Counted from the stretch's first letter, positions 1 through 9,674 are shown. The stretch is DNA of 64,000 nucleotides from an uncultured Collinsella sp. (GCA_900551815.1 URXE01000001.1:1-64000), one strand, 5' to 3'. Numbers and translations are program-made. The notes: a model not told the origin generated them from the letters alone.

Positions 1-368
1 TTAACCAGCTGGTTCGCCAGGGCCGTCGTTCCGTGCCCAAGAAGTCCAAGAACGCTGCTCTGCAGCACAACTCCCAGAAGCGCGGCGTGTGCACCCGCGT
101 CTTCACCACGAGCCCCAAGAAGCCGAACTCGGCTCTTCGTAAGGTTGCCCGTGTTCGCCTCGTCAACGGCATCGAAGTTACTGCTTACATCCCGGGTGAG
201 GGCCACAACCTGCAGGAGCACTCCATCGTGCTCGTCCGCGGCGGTCGTGTCCGTGACCTCCCTGGTGTCCGTTATCACGTCATCCGTGGCGCCTACGACG
301 CTGCTCCGGTCCAGAACCGTATGCAGGCCCGTTCCAAGTACGGTGCTAAGCGCCCCAAGGCCAAATAA
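1..368 (+). CDS. rpsL: 30S ribosomal protein S12 (5' end cut by window edge)
   Basis: S12 lines the decoding centre of the 30S subunit. The frame is open to the left edge and the codons before base 33 already encode the conserved stretch [10 protein letters not shown]. The GTG at 33 is therefore an internal valine and the true start lies a few codons outside the window. The [13 protein letters not shown] segment, where streptomycin-resistance changes occur in other bacteria, and the [13 protein letters not shown] segment are both intact, with a lysine-rich tail. It is the first gene of the str block, 73 bp ahead of rpsG. Identity is certain; only the N-terminus is missing. Confidence 0.98.
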   Translation, partial: NQLVRQGRRSVPKKSKNAALQHNSQKRGVCTRVFTTSPKKPNSALRKVARVRLVNGIEVTAYIPGEGHNLQEHSIVLVRGGRVRDLPGVRYHVIRGAYDAAPVQNRMQARSKYGAKRPKAK

Positions 369-441
369 GCCAGATAACGTTTTGATACTTTCGCCGTGTG
401 CCGCCTAAGCGCCGCACGGTAGACACTTAAGGAGATTTCAC

Positions 442-915
442 ATGCCGCGTCGTGCAGCAGCTAATCGTCGTGAGGTTCAGCCTGACGCCGTTTACAACAA
501 CCGCCTGGTGACTCAGCTCATCAACAAGGTCCTTCTTGACGGCAAGAAGGCCACCGCTGAGCGCATCGTTTACACCGCTTTCGAGATCGTCGCCGAGAAG
601 TCCGAGGGTGGCGACGCTCTCGCTACCTTCAAGAAGGCTATGGACAACGTCAAGCCCACGCTCGAGGTTAAGCCCAAGCGTGTCGGTGGCGCTACCTATC
701 AGGTCCCGATGGAGGTCAACTCCCGTCGTTCCACCGCTCTGGGTATCCGCTGGATCGTCAACTTCTCCCGCGCTCGCAAGGAGAAGACCATGGCCGAGCG
801 TCTCGCCAACGAGATCCTCGACGCTTCCAACGGCCTGGGCGCTTCCGTCAAGAAGCGTGAGGACGTCTTCAAGATGGCCGAGGCCAACCGCGCGTTCTCT
901 CACTATCGTTGGTAA
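442..915 (+). CDS. rpsG: 30S ribosomal protein S7
   Basis: S7 nucleates assembly of the 30S head by binding the 3' domain of 16S rRNA and contacts E-site tRNA. The 157-residue product has the usual length. It starts [10 protein letters not shown] and contains the conserved [11 protein letters not shown] and RAFSHYRW segments. The ATG follows an AAGGAG ribosome site with good spacing. It sits between rpsL and fusA in the canonical str order, with only 19 bp to fusA, so the genes are surely co-transcribed. In E. coli S7 represses this operon; no such site could be shown here. Confidence 0.98.
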   Translation: MPRRAAANRREVQPDAVYNNRLVTQLINKVLLDGKKATAERIVYTAFEIVAEKSEGGDALATFKKAMDNVKPTLEVKPKRVGGATYQVPMEVNSRRSTALGIRWIVNFSRARKEKTMAERLANEILDASNGLGASVKKREDVFKMAEANRAFSHYRW

Positions 916-934
916 GTTAAGGTAAGGAACTAAC

Positions 935-3034
935 ATGGCTAAGCCTAAGTACAAGCTTTCCGATACCCGTAACATCGGCATCATGGCCCACATCGATGCC
1001 GGTAAGACCACCACGACCGAGCGTATTCTTTACTACACCGGTAAGACCCACAAGATCGGTGAGGTCCATGAGGGCGCTGCCACCATGGACTGGATGGTTC
1101 AGGAGCAGGAGCGCGGCGTAACCATTACCTCCGCTGCTACCACGTGCTTCTGGAACAAGGACGGTAAGGACTACCGCATCCAGATCATCGACACCCCGGG
1201 CCACGTTGACTTCACCGCCGAGGTCGAGCGCTGCCTGCGCGTCCTCGATGGCGCTGTCGCCGTCTTCGACGCCGTTGCCGGCGTTCAGCCTCAGTCTGAG
1301 ACCGTTTGGCGTCAGGCTTCCACCTTCAACGTCCCCCGCATCGCCTTCATCAATAAGTATGACCGCGTGGGCGCTGACTTCTTCAACGCTATCGAGACCA
1401 TGAAGGATCGTCTCGACGCTAACGCCGTGGCCGCTCAGGTCCCGATGGGCGCCGAGGACAACTTCTGGGGCGTCATCGACCTGGTCACCATGACTGCATG
1501 GGACTTCAAGGCCGACGAGAAGGGTATGACCTACCCCGAGCCGATGGACGAGATCCCGGCTGAGTTCGCCGACATCGCTGCCACCAAGCGCGAGGAGCTC
1601 CTTGACGCTGCTGCTAGCTTTGACGACGAGCTCATGGAGAAGATCCTCATGGAGGAGGACTTCACCGTCGAGGAGCTTAAGGCCGCTCTGCGCAAGGGCG
1701 TTCTGGCCAACGAGCTCAACCTCGTCTTCGTGGGTTCCGCCTACAAGAACAAGGGCGTTCAGGAGCTGCTCGACGCTGTCGTCGACTACCTGCCCAGCCC
1801 GCTCGACGTCGAGGCTGTCACCGGTACCGATCCGGACACCGGCGAGGAGATCCAGCGTCATCCTTCCTTCGACGAGCCCTTCTCCGGCCTGGTCTTCAAG
1901 ATCATGACCGACCCGTTCGTCGGTAAGCTCACCTACGTCCGTGTTTACTCCGGCCGCGCCGAGTCCGGCTCCTACGTGGTCAACGCTTCCAACGGTCAGC
2001 GCGAGCGCCTCGGCCGCATCCTCGAGATGAACGCCGCCGAGCGTATCGACCGTGACGACGCTGCCGCCGGCGACATCGTCGCTTGCGTCGGCTTCAAGAA
2101 CTCCACCACCGGCGACACCCTGTGCGCTGAGGGCAAGGAGATCGTCCTCGAGAAGATCGAGTTCGCTAAGCCCGTTATCGACGTTGCCATCGAGCCCAAG
2201 ACCAAGGCCGAGCAGGACAAGATGTCCTTGGCTCTGACCAAGCTCGCCGAGGAGGACCCGACCTTCCAGGTGTCCACCAACCACGAGACCGGCCAGACCA
2301 TCATCGCCGGCATGGGCGAGCTGCACCTCGAGATCATCGTCGACCGTCTGCTCCGCGAGTTCAAGGTTGACGCTAACGTCGGTAAGCCCCAGGTTGCCTA
2401 CCGCGAGACCGCTGGTCACGACGTCGAGAAGGCTGAGGGCAAGTTCGTCCGTCAGTCCGGCGGTCGCGGTCAGTACGGCCACGCCGTCATCAAGCTCGAG
2501 AAGATGGAGGAGGGCTTCGGCTACGAGTTCGTCAACGCTATCGTCGGCGGCGTCGTGCCCAAGGAGTACATCCCGTCCATCGACAAGGGCATCCAGGAGG
2601 CCCTGAACACCGGTGTTATCGCCGGCTTCCCGGTCCTCGACGTTAAGGTCACCCTGTTCGACGGTTCTTACCACGAGGTCGACTCCTCCGAGGCCGCCTT
2701 CAAGATCGCCGGTTCCATGGCTATCAAGGACGCCCTCAAGAAGTCCGATCCGCAGCTGCTCGAGCCGATCATGGCTGTCGAGGTCGAGACCCCCGAGCAG
2801 TACATGGGCGACGTTATGGGCAACCTCTCCGGTCGCCGCGGCAAGATCGAGGGCATGGAGGATCGCAAGAACAGCAAGCTCATCCGTGCCAAGGTGCCGC
2901 TGGGCGAGATGTTCGGTTACGCTACCGACCTTCGCTCCCAGACCCAGGGCCGTGCATCCTACACGATGCAGTTCGACTCTTATGAGCCCGCGCCCAAGTC
3001 CATCGTGGACGAGGTCATGAGCAAGAACGCCTAA
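935..3034 (+). CDS. fusA: Elongation factor G
   Basis: EF-G is the GTPase that drives translocation and, with RRF, ribosome recycling in the cytoplasm. The 699-residue protein has the full family length. Near residues 17-24 is the P-loop AHIDAGKT. It is followed by the switch region with [11 protein letters not shown], the DTPGH G3 motif and the NKYD G4 motif, then domains II-V. Domain IV carries the conserved [11 protein letters not shown] stretch. It lies in the str operon directly after rpsG. In many bacteria tuf follows fusA, but here rpsJ follows after 60 bp and no tuf is present in the window. Confidence 0.98.
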   Translation: MAKPKYKLSDTRNIGIMAHIDAGKTTTTERILYYTGKTHKIGEVHEGAATMDWMVQEQERGVTITSAATTCFWNKDGKDYRIQIIDTPGHVDFTAEVERCLRVLDGAVAVFDAVAGVQPQSETVWRQASTFNVPRIAFINKYDRVGADFFNAIETMKDRLDANAVAAQVPMGAEDNFWGVIDLVTMTAWDFKADEKGMTYPEPMDEIPAEFADIAATKREELLDAAASFDDELMEKILMEEDFTVEELKAALRKGVLANELNLVFVGSAYKNKGVQELLDAVVDYLPSPLDVEAVTGTDPDTGEEIQRHPSFDEPFSGLVFKIMTDPFVGKLTYVRVYSGRAESGSYVVNASNGQRERLGRILEMNAAERIDRDDAAAGDIVACVGFKNSTTGDTLCAEGKEIVLEKIEFAKPVIDVAIEPKTKAEQDKMSLALTKLAEEDPTFQVSTNHETGQTIIAGMGELHLEIIVDRLLREFKVDANVGKPQVAYRETAGHDVEKAEGKFVRQSGGRGQYGHAVIKLEKMEEGFGYEFVNAIVGGVVPKEYIPSIDKGIQEALNTGVIAGFPVLDVKVTLFDGSYHEVDSSEAAFKIAGSMAIKDALKKSDPQLLEPIMAVEVETPEQYMGDVMGNLSGRRGKIEGMEDRKNSKLIRAKVPLGEMFGYATDLRSQTQGRASYTMQFDSYEPAPKSIVDEVMSKNA

Positions 3035-3094
3035 GTTCGAGCTCCCTGTTACGTAATCCGCGAGAACATCTCTCGCACTCTTTGGAGGTTTAAG

Positions 3095-3403
3095 TTGGCT
3101 ACCCAGAAGATCCGCATTCGCCTCAAGGGCTATGATCACGAGGTCGTCGATCAGTCCGCGAAGCTCATCGTCGAGACCGCTCAGAAGACCGGCGCTCGCG
3201 TTTCCGGTCCTGTCCCCCTGCCCACCGAGCGCAACCTGTACACGGTTATCCGCTCGCCGCACGTGAACAAGGACTCCCGTGAGCAGTTCGAGATGCGCAC
3301 CCACAAGCGCCTCATCGACATCCTCGACCCCACCTCGGGCACCGTTGATTCGCTTATGCGTCTCGACCTCCCCGCTGGCGTCGACATCGACATCAAGCTC
3401 TAA
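3095..3403 (+). CDS. rpsJ: 30S ribosomal protein S10
   Basis: S10 (NusE) is a 30S head protein and also a transcription antitermination partner of NusB. The 102-residue product has the family length and the motifs [13 protein letters not shown] and [14 protein letters not shown]. The start is TTG at 3095, set by a TTGGAGG ribosome site seven bases upstream; no in-frame ATG would give a complete protein. In the canonical S10 operon rpsJ heads rplC-rplD and so on. Here it instead closes the str block, because a strong terminator follows immediately and rplC is 13.9 kb away. Confidence 0.97.
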   Translation: MATQKIRIRLKGYDHEVVDQSAKLIVETAQKTGARVSGPVPLPTERNLYTVIRSPHVNKDSREQFEMRTHKRLIDILDPTSGTVDSLMRLDLPAGVDIDIKL

Positions 3404-3422
3404 GCGATATCGCTCATAGGTT

Positions 3423-3461
3423 AAAGGGCCCCGCTGCCGTTATGGTAGCGGGGCCCTTTTG
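3423..3461 (+). terminator. Rho-independent terminator closing the rpsL-rpsG-fusA-rpsJ unit
   Basis: A near-perfect GC-rich stem with arms AAAGGGCCCCGCT and AGCGGGGCCCTTTT begins 20 bp after the rpsJ stop and ends in a T run. It physically ends the str transcript before the birA/fab block, so rpsJ cannot drive rplC. Confidence 0.9.
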
Positions 3462-3518
3462 TTTTGAATGATGGTTTGGACTGCGGGGTAATGCTGCCGA
3501 GTAGGTGGTTGCGGCGCC

Positions 3519-4295
3519 CTATTCGCTCAAGGGGCGCAGCGATGCCTCCTCAAAATGGAAGGATCGAAAGCCGTCTTCCGTTTCGATGCACGCGCGGCCG
3601 CAATCGTCGACCGTTCTAAATATGCCACGCGCCAGCTCGTCCTCAGCGGGGGAGCGGGCGATAACGTGCTCCCCGATCCAATTGAGGTGAGCGATATATT
3701 CGTCGTGGACGGGCGCGAGCGGACCGGCGTCTTCTTCCTTGGCGTTGAGGCGCTCTGCCCAGGCATCTACAGCGTCTATAACTGCGTGATAGACCTCATC
3801 GAGGAGCATGTCGACGGCGGGAACGTTCTTGTTGAGGTCTGACAGGCCGATTGCTGGCAGGCCGCCATCGGGAACCTCCGCGGGCACATAGTTCACGTTA
3901 ACGCCGATGCCACAGACCGCAAAGGGGTTGCCTTCGTTATCGCGTGCGGCCTCGACCAGAATGCCGCCGAGTTTGCGTCCACGCGCGACCAGGTCGTTGG
4001 GCCATTTGAGGCCAATCTCGTTTGCAAGACCCTGTTTTTCGAGTGCCTCGAGCACCGCTAGGCCGCTGACGGCGGCAAGACCAGAGTACTTTGCAGGATT
4101 AACGCATGGACGCAGGACAATCGAAAGCAATAGGTTGCCGGCGGTTGAGTCCCACTTGTGCCCGCGCCGACCGCGTCCTGCTGTCTGAGCCCGGGCGGCA
4201 AGTCCTGTGCCGTGCGGCGCTCCCTGTTTTCCTGCTTCGAGCAGGTCATCGTTGGTCGATCCGGTTACGTCGACCACTGTTAAACGTAAATCCAT
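3519..4295 (-). CDS. birA: Biotin--[acetyl-CoA-carboxylase] ligase
   Basis: BirA activates biotin with ATP and attaches it to the lysine of the biotin carboxyl carrier protein (accB, 5.4 kb away in the divergent operon). The 258-residue protein starts directly with the catalytic domain (STNDDLLEAGKQG, then the ARAQTAGRGRRGHKWDS adenylate-binding loop and KWPND). It lacks the N-terminal winged-helix repressor domain of E. coli BirA, so it should be an enzyme only. ATG at 4295 is preceded by TTAGGAGGT. It is transcribed away from fabH, leaving a 176-bp divergent control region. Confidence 0.93.
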   Translation of the reverse strand: MDLRLTVVDVTGSTNDDLLEAGKQGAPHGTGLAARAQTAGRGRRGHKWDSTAGNLLLSIVLRPCVNPAKYSGLAAVSGLAVLEALEKQGLANEIGLKWPNDLVARGRKLGGILVEAARDNEGNPFAVCGIGVNVNYVPAEVPDGGLPAIGLSDLNKNVPAVDMLLDEVYHAVIDAVDAWAERLNAKEEDAGPLAPVHDEYIAHLNWIGEHVIARSPAEDELARGIFRTVDDCGRACIETEDGFRSFHFEEASLRPLSE

Positions 4296-4388
4296 AACAG
4301 CTGGTACCTCCTAAGGTAATAAGGCAATCGCGTAATGGTGTCGAGAGATAGACACAATGTGAAGCCTTTGTCGCATTTGGACAATTTA

Positions 4389-4455
4389 ATGTTAACACGT
4401 CAACAACGACTGAAATGCGTTATCCTCTCTTGGTCGATGTAAACACGTCAACAAC
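4389..4455 (+). promoter_or_regulatory. Candidate paired operator upstream of the fab operon
   Basis: The 15-base core AACACGTCAACAACx and its left flank occur twice: ATGTTAACACGTCAACAAC at 4389-4407 and ATGTAAACACGTCAACAAC at 4437-4455, 18 of 19 bases identical and 48 bp apart. The first copy embeds a near palindrome, TGTTAACACGTCAACA. The second ends 16 bp before the fabH ATG and runs into its ribosome site. This looks like a binding site pair for a repressor of fatty acid synthesis. The regulator itself is not in the window and the -35/-10 boxes are not clear. Confidence 0.5.
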
Positions 4456-4471
4456 TCAAAGGAGGTTAGTG

Positions 4472-5431
4472 ATGGGTTTCACGATTCTTGGAACAGGTTC
4501 GGCACTTCCTGAGCGCAGTGTTTCCAATGACGAGCTGTCCGAGTTCCTCGATACCTCGGATGAGTGGATTTTTACTCGCACAGGTATCAAGAGCCGCCAC
4601 GTCTGCACCGCCGAGTCACTTGACGACCTTGCCGTAGCGGCGAGCGAGCGGGCACTCCAGGTGTCCGGAATCGACGCGAGCCAGCTGGATCTAATCGTCT
4701 GCTCGACGACAACGGGTGACCATCTTGTTCCCGCCGAGGCGTGTGCCGTAGCCGAGCGTCTGGGCGCGACGTGTCCTGCCTTCGATGTCTCGGCGGCCTG
4801 CGCCGGCTTCGTATTTGCGCTCGATGTCGCCGAGGGCTATATCGCCCGAGGACGAGCCGAGCATGCGCTTGTCGTTGCGGCCGAGCAGATGACGCGCGCG
4901 CTTGACTGGACAGACCGCGCCACCTGCGTGCTCTTTGGCGATGGGGCAGGCGCCGCTGTGATAGAGGCTGGGGGAGACAACCCCCTTGCCGTTGAGCTTT
5001 CGACGGCGCCCGACGTCGTGACGTTGCGCGTTCCCGGTCTGGTCGGTACGTCGCCGTTTAAGGCCTCCGCAGATAGCGCGAGTGTGCTGTCCATGAATGG
5101 CCGCCGCGTGTTCAAGTTCGGCGTCAACGCCATCTGCGACACGGTCCATAAGCTTGCGATCGATGCGGGCATTTCGGTCGAAGACATCGATCATTTTGTA
5201 TTACATCAGGCTAACGAACGAATCCTGAGCCAGGCGGTCAAGCGTCTGGGCGTGCCGGACGAGCGTGTGGTTCGCACGTTGCGCGAGACCGGCAACATTT
5301 CGAGCGCATGCATTCCGCTTGCCCTCGACCGGCTGGCAAACGCCGGTGCACTTCACACGGGCGACACGATCGCCTTGGTTGGATTTGGCGCCGGTCTGGA
5401 TATAGGTGGCTATCTGCTTCGTTGGAAGTAG
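4472..5431 (+). CDS. fabH: 3-oxoacyl-ACP synthase III (FabH)
   Basis: FabH condenses acyl-CoA with malonyl-ACP to start each fatty acid chain. From the ATG at 4472, which follows AAAGGAGG, the product is 319 residues, normal for the family; longer upstream reading is not supported by a ribosome site. The active-site Cys lies in SAACAGF near residue 110, His in FVLHQAN and Asn in ETGNISSA, giving the Cys-His-Asn triad. It ends with the GFGAGL loop. It is the first gene of the fab-acc operon and 51 bp ahead of acpP. Confidence 0.95.
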   Translation: MGFTILGTGSALPERSVSNDELSEFLDTSDEWIFTRTGIKSRHVCTAESLDDLAVAASERALQVSGIDASQLDLIVCSTTTGDHLVPAEACAVAERLGATCPAFDVSAACAGFVFALDVAEGYIARGRAEHALVVAAEQMTRALDWTDRATCVLFGDGAGAAVIEAGGDNPLAVELSTAPDVVTLRVPGLVGTSPFKASADSASVLSMNGRRVFKFGVNAICDTVHKLAIDAGISVEDIDHFVLHQANERILSQAVKRLGVPDERVVRTLRETGNISSACIPLALDRLANAGALHTGDTIALVGFGAGLDIGGYLLRWK

Positions 5432-5482
5432 TCGCACATAGGAAATAAAAACGCCCTAGGGCACAACCAAAGGAGAACTACC

Positions 5483-5719
5483 ATGGCAGATCAGAAGACC
5501 TTCGAGCGCGTTTGCGACGTTATCCGCGAGACCGCTGGTCTTGACGACGTTGAGATGAAGCCCGAGTCCACGCTCGAGGAGATTGGTCTCGACAGCCTGG
5601 GCACCGTCGAGATCCTCGTCGCCGTCGAGGACGAGTTTGGCATCCAGCTCGATACCGAGGAGAACCCCAAGACGGTCGGCGAGTTCGCCGATACGGTCGA
5701 GGCGGCATTGGAGAAGTAG
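5483..5719 (+). CDS. acpP: Acyl carrier protein
   Basis: ACP carries growing acyl chains on a 4'-phosphopantetheine arm. The 78-residue acidic protein contains the modification site GLDSLGTVEI, with the serine to be modified in DSL near residue 38. The ATG at 5483 follows AAAGGAG. Only 2 bp separate it from fabK, so it is translated with the synthase genes. Length and charge are typical. Confidence 0.97.
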   Translation: MADQKTFERVCDVIRETAGLDDVEMKPESTLEEIGLDSLGTVEILVAVEDEFGIQLDTEENPKTVGEFADTVEAALEK

Positions 5720-5721
5720 AG

Positions 5722-6666
5722 ATGCTCAAGACTCCTCTCTGCGATCTGCTCGGCATCGAAAAGCCCGTGTTCCAGGGCGGTATGGCCTGGATTGCCGATG
5801 CCTCGCTGGCGTCCGCAGTGTCCGAGGCGGGTGGCTTAGGCATCATCGCGGCCATGAACGCCGACGCCAACTGGCTTCGCGACCAGATTCATAAGCTGCG
5901 CGCCAGGACGGATAAGCCCTTTGGCGTCAACGTCATGCTCATGAGCCCGTTCGCCGACGAGGTCGCCCAGGTTGTGATTGACGAGCGAGTACCGGTCGTC
6001 GTGACGGGTGCCGGCAATCCCACCAAGTACATGAAGGCGTGGAACGAGGCGGGCATCAAGGTCATCCCGGTCGTTGCCTCGGTGGCGCTGGCGCGCCTCG
6101 TGGCGCGTCGTGGGGCCACGGCGGTTGTTGCCGAGGGCACCGAATCGGGCGGCCATATTGGCGAGACCTCGACGATGGCACTGGTGCCGCAGGTCGTCGA
6201 TGCGGTCGACATTCCCGTCGTGGCTGCCGGCGGTATTGCCGACGGCCGCGGCATGGCGGCCGCCTTTATGCTGGGCGCCGCCGGCGTGCAGGTGGGTACG
6301 CGCTTTCTGATCGCAGACGAGTGCACCGTATCGGAGCAGTACAAGGAGATGGTCCTGAAGGCCAACGACACCTCGACGCGTGCGACCGGCCGCTCGACGG
6401 GACACCCGGTGCGTGCCCTCAAGAGCCCCTTTACCAACGCCTACGCTAAGAGCGAGGCGGCGGGCGCAAGCGTCGAGGAGCTCGGGGCCATGGGCACGGG
6501 CGCCCTTCGCAAGGCCGCCAAGGACGGTAATTACGAAGAGGGTTCGTTTTTGTGTGGACAGATTGCCGGCATGGTTAGCGAGCGCCAGAGCGCACGTGAA
6601 ATCGTTGACGATCTGGTCGATGGCGCCGAGCGCGTCCTGAAGGGTGCGTGCGCATGGGTAGCGTAG
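5722..6666 (+). CDS. fabK: Enoyl-ACP reductase II, FMN-dependent (FabK)
   Basis: FabK performs the last reduction of each elongation round using FMN and NAD(P)H. It is the enoyl reductase type of streptococci and clostridia and replaces triclosan-sensitive FabI. The 314-residue product begins LCDLLGIEKPVFQGGMAWI and shows the TIM-barrel FMN/phosphate loops VVAEGTESGGHIGE and VVAAGGIADGRGMAAAF. It shares the 2-nitropropane-dioxygenase fold, but its position between acpP and fabD makes FabK the clear call. Its end overlaps the start of fabD by 13 bases. Confidence 0.93.
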   Translation: MLKTPLCDLLGIEKPVFQGGMAWIADASLASAVSEAGGLGIIAAMNADANWLRDQIHKLRARTDKPFGVNVMLMSPFADEVAQVVIDERVPVVVTGAGNPTKYMKAWNEAGIKVIPVVASVALARLVARRGATAVVAEGTESGGHIGETSTMALVPQVVDAVDIPVVAAGGIADGRGMAAAFMLGAAGVQVGTRFLIADECTVSEQYKEMVLKANDTSTRATGRSTGHPVRALKSPFTNAYAKSEAAGASVEELGAMGTGALRKAAKDGNYEEGSFLCGQIAGMVSERQSAREIVDDLVDGAERVLKGACAWVA

Positions 6667-7580
6667 CGTTTCTGTTTGCCGGCCAGGGTGCCCAACACCC
6701 CGCGATGGGCGTCGATCTGATCGAGACATCGCCGGCGGCCGCCGAGGTGTTCGCCATTGCCGACGAGGTGCGCCCGGGGACCAGCGAGCAATGCCGGAGT
6801 GCCTCCAAGGAGGAGCTCTCGCAGACCGAGAACACGCAGCCGTGCGTGTTCGTTCACGACCTAGCAGCGGCTGCCGCCCTGCGTGAGCGCGGCGTGGTAC
6901 CTGCCGCCTGTGCGGGATTCTCGCTAGGCGAGGTCGCCGCGCTCACCTTTGCGGGGGCGTTCGATACGCGAGCGGGCTTTGAGCTCGTGTGCGAGCGCGC
7001 GGCGCTGATGGCCGCGGCTGCCGAGCGCCATCCGGGCGGCATGCGCGCCGTCATCAAGCTCGATGCGGCGCAAGTCGAGGGCTTGGCAAAACAGGCCGGC
7101 GAGGATTGCTGGCCGGTCAACTACAACAGTCCGCAGCAGACGGTTGTTGCCGGAGCGCCCGAGGCGCTGCAGGAGCTCGACGTCCTAGTAAAAGAGGCTG
7201 GCGGCCGGGCCATGAAGGTCACGGTGTCGGGTGCATTCCATAGCCCCTATATGGCCGAGGCGACTGAGGGACTGGCGACGTATATACAAGCCGGCCACGC
7301 GCCGTCTCCGCTGCTGATTCCGGTCATGGCAAACATGACGGCGGCGCCCTATCCGGCGGACCCGCGAGCGGCATCGGATGTCTTGGCCAACCAGGTGAGC
7401 CATGCCGTGCGTTGGGTCGACACGCTGCACACTCTGCAGGATCAGGGCATCGACACGTTTATTGAGGTCGGTCCTGGCAAAACACTGTCGGGCCTGGTCA
7501 AGCGTACGCTGAGCGACGTTCGCGTGTATTCGTGCGAAACGGCCGAGCAGGTCGCAGCTATTGCCGATGAGCTCGCATAG
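6654..7580 (+). CDS. fabD: Malonyl-CoA:ACP transacylase (FabD)
   Basis: FabD transfers malonyl from CoA to ACP. The protein begins MGSVAFLFAGQGAQHP, the usual family N-terminus. The catalytic serine is in GFSLGEVAAL, a variant of the common GHSxGE motif with Phe in place of His. The second His is in SGAFHSPYM, and IEVGPGKTLSGL closes the domain. I chose ATG 6654 over GTG 6648 because the AAGGG ribosome site is too close to the GTG. It is 308 residues, the family norm, and its overlap with fabK indicates translational coupling. Confidence 0.93.
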   Translation: MGSVAFLFAGQGAQHPAMGVDLIETSPAAAEVFAIADEVRPGTSEQCRSASKEELSQTENTQPCVFVHDLAAAAALRERGVVPAACAGFSLGEVAALTFAGAFDTRAGFELVCERAALMAAAAERHPGGMRAVIKLDAAQVEGLAKQAGEDCWPVNYNSPQQTVVAGAPEALQELDVLVKEAGGRAMKVTVSGAFHSPYMAEATEGLATYIQAGHAPSPLLIPVMANMTAAPYPADPRAASDVLANQVSHAVRWVDTLHTLQDQGIDTFIEVGPGKTLSGLVKRTLSDVRVYSCETAEQVAAIADELA

Positions 7581-7610
7581 CCCACAGGGCTGTAACCCGA
7601 AAGGAATGAC

Positions 7611-8384
7611 ATGGGCAACTTGAACAACGGCGCGCTCGAGCGCAACGACTCACGCCGTGTGGCACTGGTCACGGGCGGCTCGCGGGGAATCGGCCGCGCT
7701 TGTGCGGTTGGCTTGGCGGAGGACGGCTTTGATATCGCCGTTGTCTATGCCGGTAGCGTCGATGCCGCGCGCGAGACATGCGGAGCCTGCGAGATGGTTG
7801 GCGCCACGGCGCGCGCATATCAATGCGACGTGGCAGACCCCGCTGCCGTCAATGCGTGCGTGGAAGTGGTTCTCAACGACTTTGGCTCCATTTGGGCGCT
7901 CGTCAACAACGCCGGCATCACGCGCGACGGCCTGCTCATGCGTATGGGTGACGATGCCTTCGACCGCGTGCTCGATGTCAATCTCAAGGGCACGTTCAAT
8001 ACGACGCGCGCACTCACCAAGACCTTTATGCGCCAGCGCGGCGGTTGCGTCATCAACATGAGCTCGGTTGTGGGCCTGATGGGCAATGCCGGGCAGGTCA
8101 ACTACGCTGCCTCTAAGGCGGGCGTGATCGGCCTGACCAAGGCGGTAGCGCGCGAGCTTGCGCCCCGCGGCGTACGAGTGAACGCGGTCGCACCCGGGTT
8201 TGTCGAGACCGATATGACGGCAAAGCTATCGGATAAGGTGCGTGCGGCATGCGAGGAGCAGATTCCCCTGAGGCGCATGGCGCGTCCCGAGGAAGTGGCC
8301 GGCGTGGTGCGCTTTTTGGCGAGCGACGCGGCTGCCTACATTACGGGCGAGGTCGTACGCGTCGACGGCGGAATGGCGATGTAG
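7611..8384 (+). CDS. fabG: 3-oxoacyl-ACP reductase (FabG)
   Basis: FabG reduces 3-ketoacyl-ACP with NADPH. The 257-residue short-chain dehydrogenase has the cofactor loop TGGSRGIGRA near residue 22, NNAG near residue 100, the catalytic YAASKAG, and the C-terminal TGEVVRVDGGMAM ending. It carries about ten extra N-terminal residues (MGNLNNGALERND) ahead of the first strand. The ATG follows GAAAGGAATGAC. It sits 30 bp after fabD and 39 bp before fabF in the same operon. Confidence 0.94.
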   Translation: MGNLNNGALERNDSRRVALVTGGSRGIGRACAVGLAEDGFDIAVVYAGSVDAARETCGACEMVGATARAYQCDVADPAAVNACVEVVLNDFGSIWALVNNAGITRDGLLMRMGDDAFDRVLDVNLKGTFNTTRALTKTFMRQRGGCVINMSSVVGLMGNAGQVNYAASKAGVIGLTKAVARELAPRGVRVNAVAPGFVETDMTAKLSDKVRAACEEQIPLRRMARPEEVAGVVRFLASDAAAYITGEVVRVDGGMAM

Positions 8385-8423
8385 AAACCAGGGCCGAAGA
8401 ACGGCTTGGATGAGGAGACCATG

Positions 8424-9671
8424 ATGGAACAGAGAGTTGCAATCACCGGCATCGGTGCCGTATCGCCGCTCGGCAACACGGCGCTTGCCACCTGGGCGGC
8501 CATGTGCGCCGGCACGTGCGGCATCGGCCCGATCACGCACTTCGATACCGATGCGTTTGCCGTCAAGGTGGCGGCCGAGGTCAAGGGCTTTGACGGCAAC
8601 GAGTACTTTGGCAAGCGTGATGCAAAGCATCTGGACCCCTGCGTTCAGTTTGCGATGGCGGCTTCGGACGAGGCTATGCACGATGCGGGCTTTGATGTCG
8701 AAGGCGCCATCGATCGAGAGCGCCTGGGCGTCTACGTGGGCTCGGGTGTGGGCGGCATGCAGACACTCGTCGACAACGTCCACACGATCGCCGATCGGGG
8801 GCCTCGTCGCGCATCGCCTTACATGATCGCGATGATGATTCCCAACATGGCTTCGGGCAACATCGCGATTCGCCATAAGGCAAAGGGCCCGACCCTGCCC
8901 GTCGTGACTGCCTGCGCGACTTCTGCCCATGCGGTGGGTGAGGCGTTCCGCGCCATCAAGCACGGCTATGCCGACGCGATCCTCGCGGGCGGCGCCGAGG
9001 CCGCAATTATCCCCGATGCCGTTGCGGGCTTTACGTCCTGCCGCGCATTGACCACCAACCCTGATCCCGCGACGGCTTGCCGCCCGTTCGATGCAGATCG
9101 CGATGGCTTTGTGATGGGCGAGGGCGCCTGCGTGCTCGTGCTCGAGAGCATGGAACATGCGCAGGCGCGCGGTGCGCACATTTATGCCGAGGTCGTGGGC
9201 TACGGCAACACCGATGATGCCTATCACATCACGAGCCCTGATCCCGAGGCTGCCGGCATTGCCCGCGCGATATCGCTGGCGGTGACCGAGGGCGACGTCA
9301 GGCCTTCCGAGGGTCTCTACATCAATGCTCACGGCACATCGACCAAGCTCAACGATTCGTCCGAGACGGCGGGCATTAAGCGTGCGCTTGGCGAGGATGC
9401 GGCGCGCGCCGCGCACGTCTCGTCGACTAAGTCGATGACCGGCCACATGATCGGTGCCACGGGCGCCATCGAGGTCATGGCCTGCGCCATGGCGCTCGAG
9501 CAGGGCGTGGTGCCGCCGACCATTAACTACCACACGCCCGATCCCGCCTGCGATCTTGACTACACGCCCAATCGCGCGGTTCGCGCCGACCTTACCTGGG
9601 CGCTTTCGACCAACCTGGGCTTTGGCGGGCACAACGCCGCCATCGCGCTGCGTAGATATACGAGGAGCTAG
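8424..9671 (+). CDS. fabF: 3-oxoacyl-ACP synthase II (FabF)
   Basis: FabF elongates acyl-ACP by decarboxylative condensation with malonyl-ACP. The catalytic Cys is in TACATSAHA near residue 163. The two histidines are in NAHGTST and KSMTGHMIGATG, and GFGGHNA lies near the C-terminus. Two ATGs sit side by side (8421 and 8424) and a TTG lies at 8406. The GAGGAG ribosome site has the best spacing to 8424, giving 415 residues, the usual length. It is placed between fabG and accB. Confidence 0.94.
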   Translation: MEQRVAITGIGAVSPLGNTALATWAAMCAGTCGIGPITHFDTDAFAVKVAAEVKGFDGNEYFGKRDAKHLDPCVQFAMAASDEAMHDAGFDVEGAIDRERLGVYVGSGVGGMQTLVDNVHTIADRGPRRASPYMIAMMIPNMASGNIAIRHKAKGPTLPVVTACATSAHAVGEAFRAIKHGYADAILAGGAEAAIIPDAVAGFTSCRALTTNPDPATACRPFDADRDGFVMGEGACVLVLESMEHAQARGAHIYAEVVGYGNTDDAYHITSPDPEAAGIARAISLAVTEGDVRPSEGLYINAHGTSTKLNDSSETAGIKRALGEDAARAAHVSSTKSMTGHMIGATGAIEVMACAMALEQGVVPPTINYHTPDPACDLDYTPNRAVRADLTWALSTNLGFGGHNAAIALRRYTRS

Positions 9672-9674
9672 AGC

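Noticed and set aside
33..368. GTG at 33 as start of rpsL
   Set aside because: The codons before it already encode the conserved S12 N-terminus, so the gene is simply cut by the window edge.
917..3304. Long open frame opposite fusA (795 codons)
   Set aside because: It mirrors the codon structure of fusA in a GC-rich genome, has no ribosome site or recognisable domain, and covers a certain gene.
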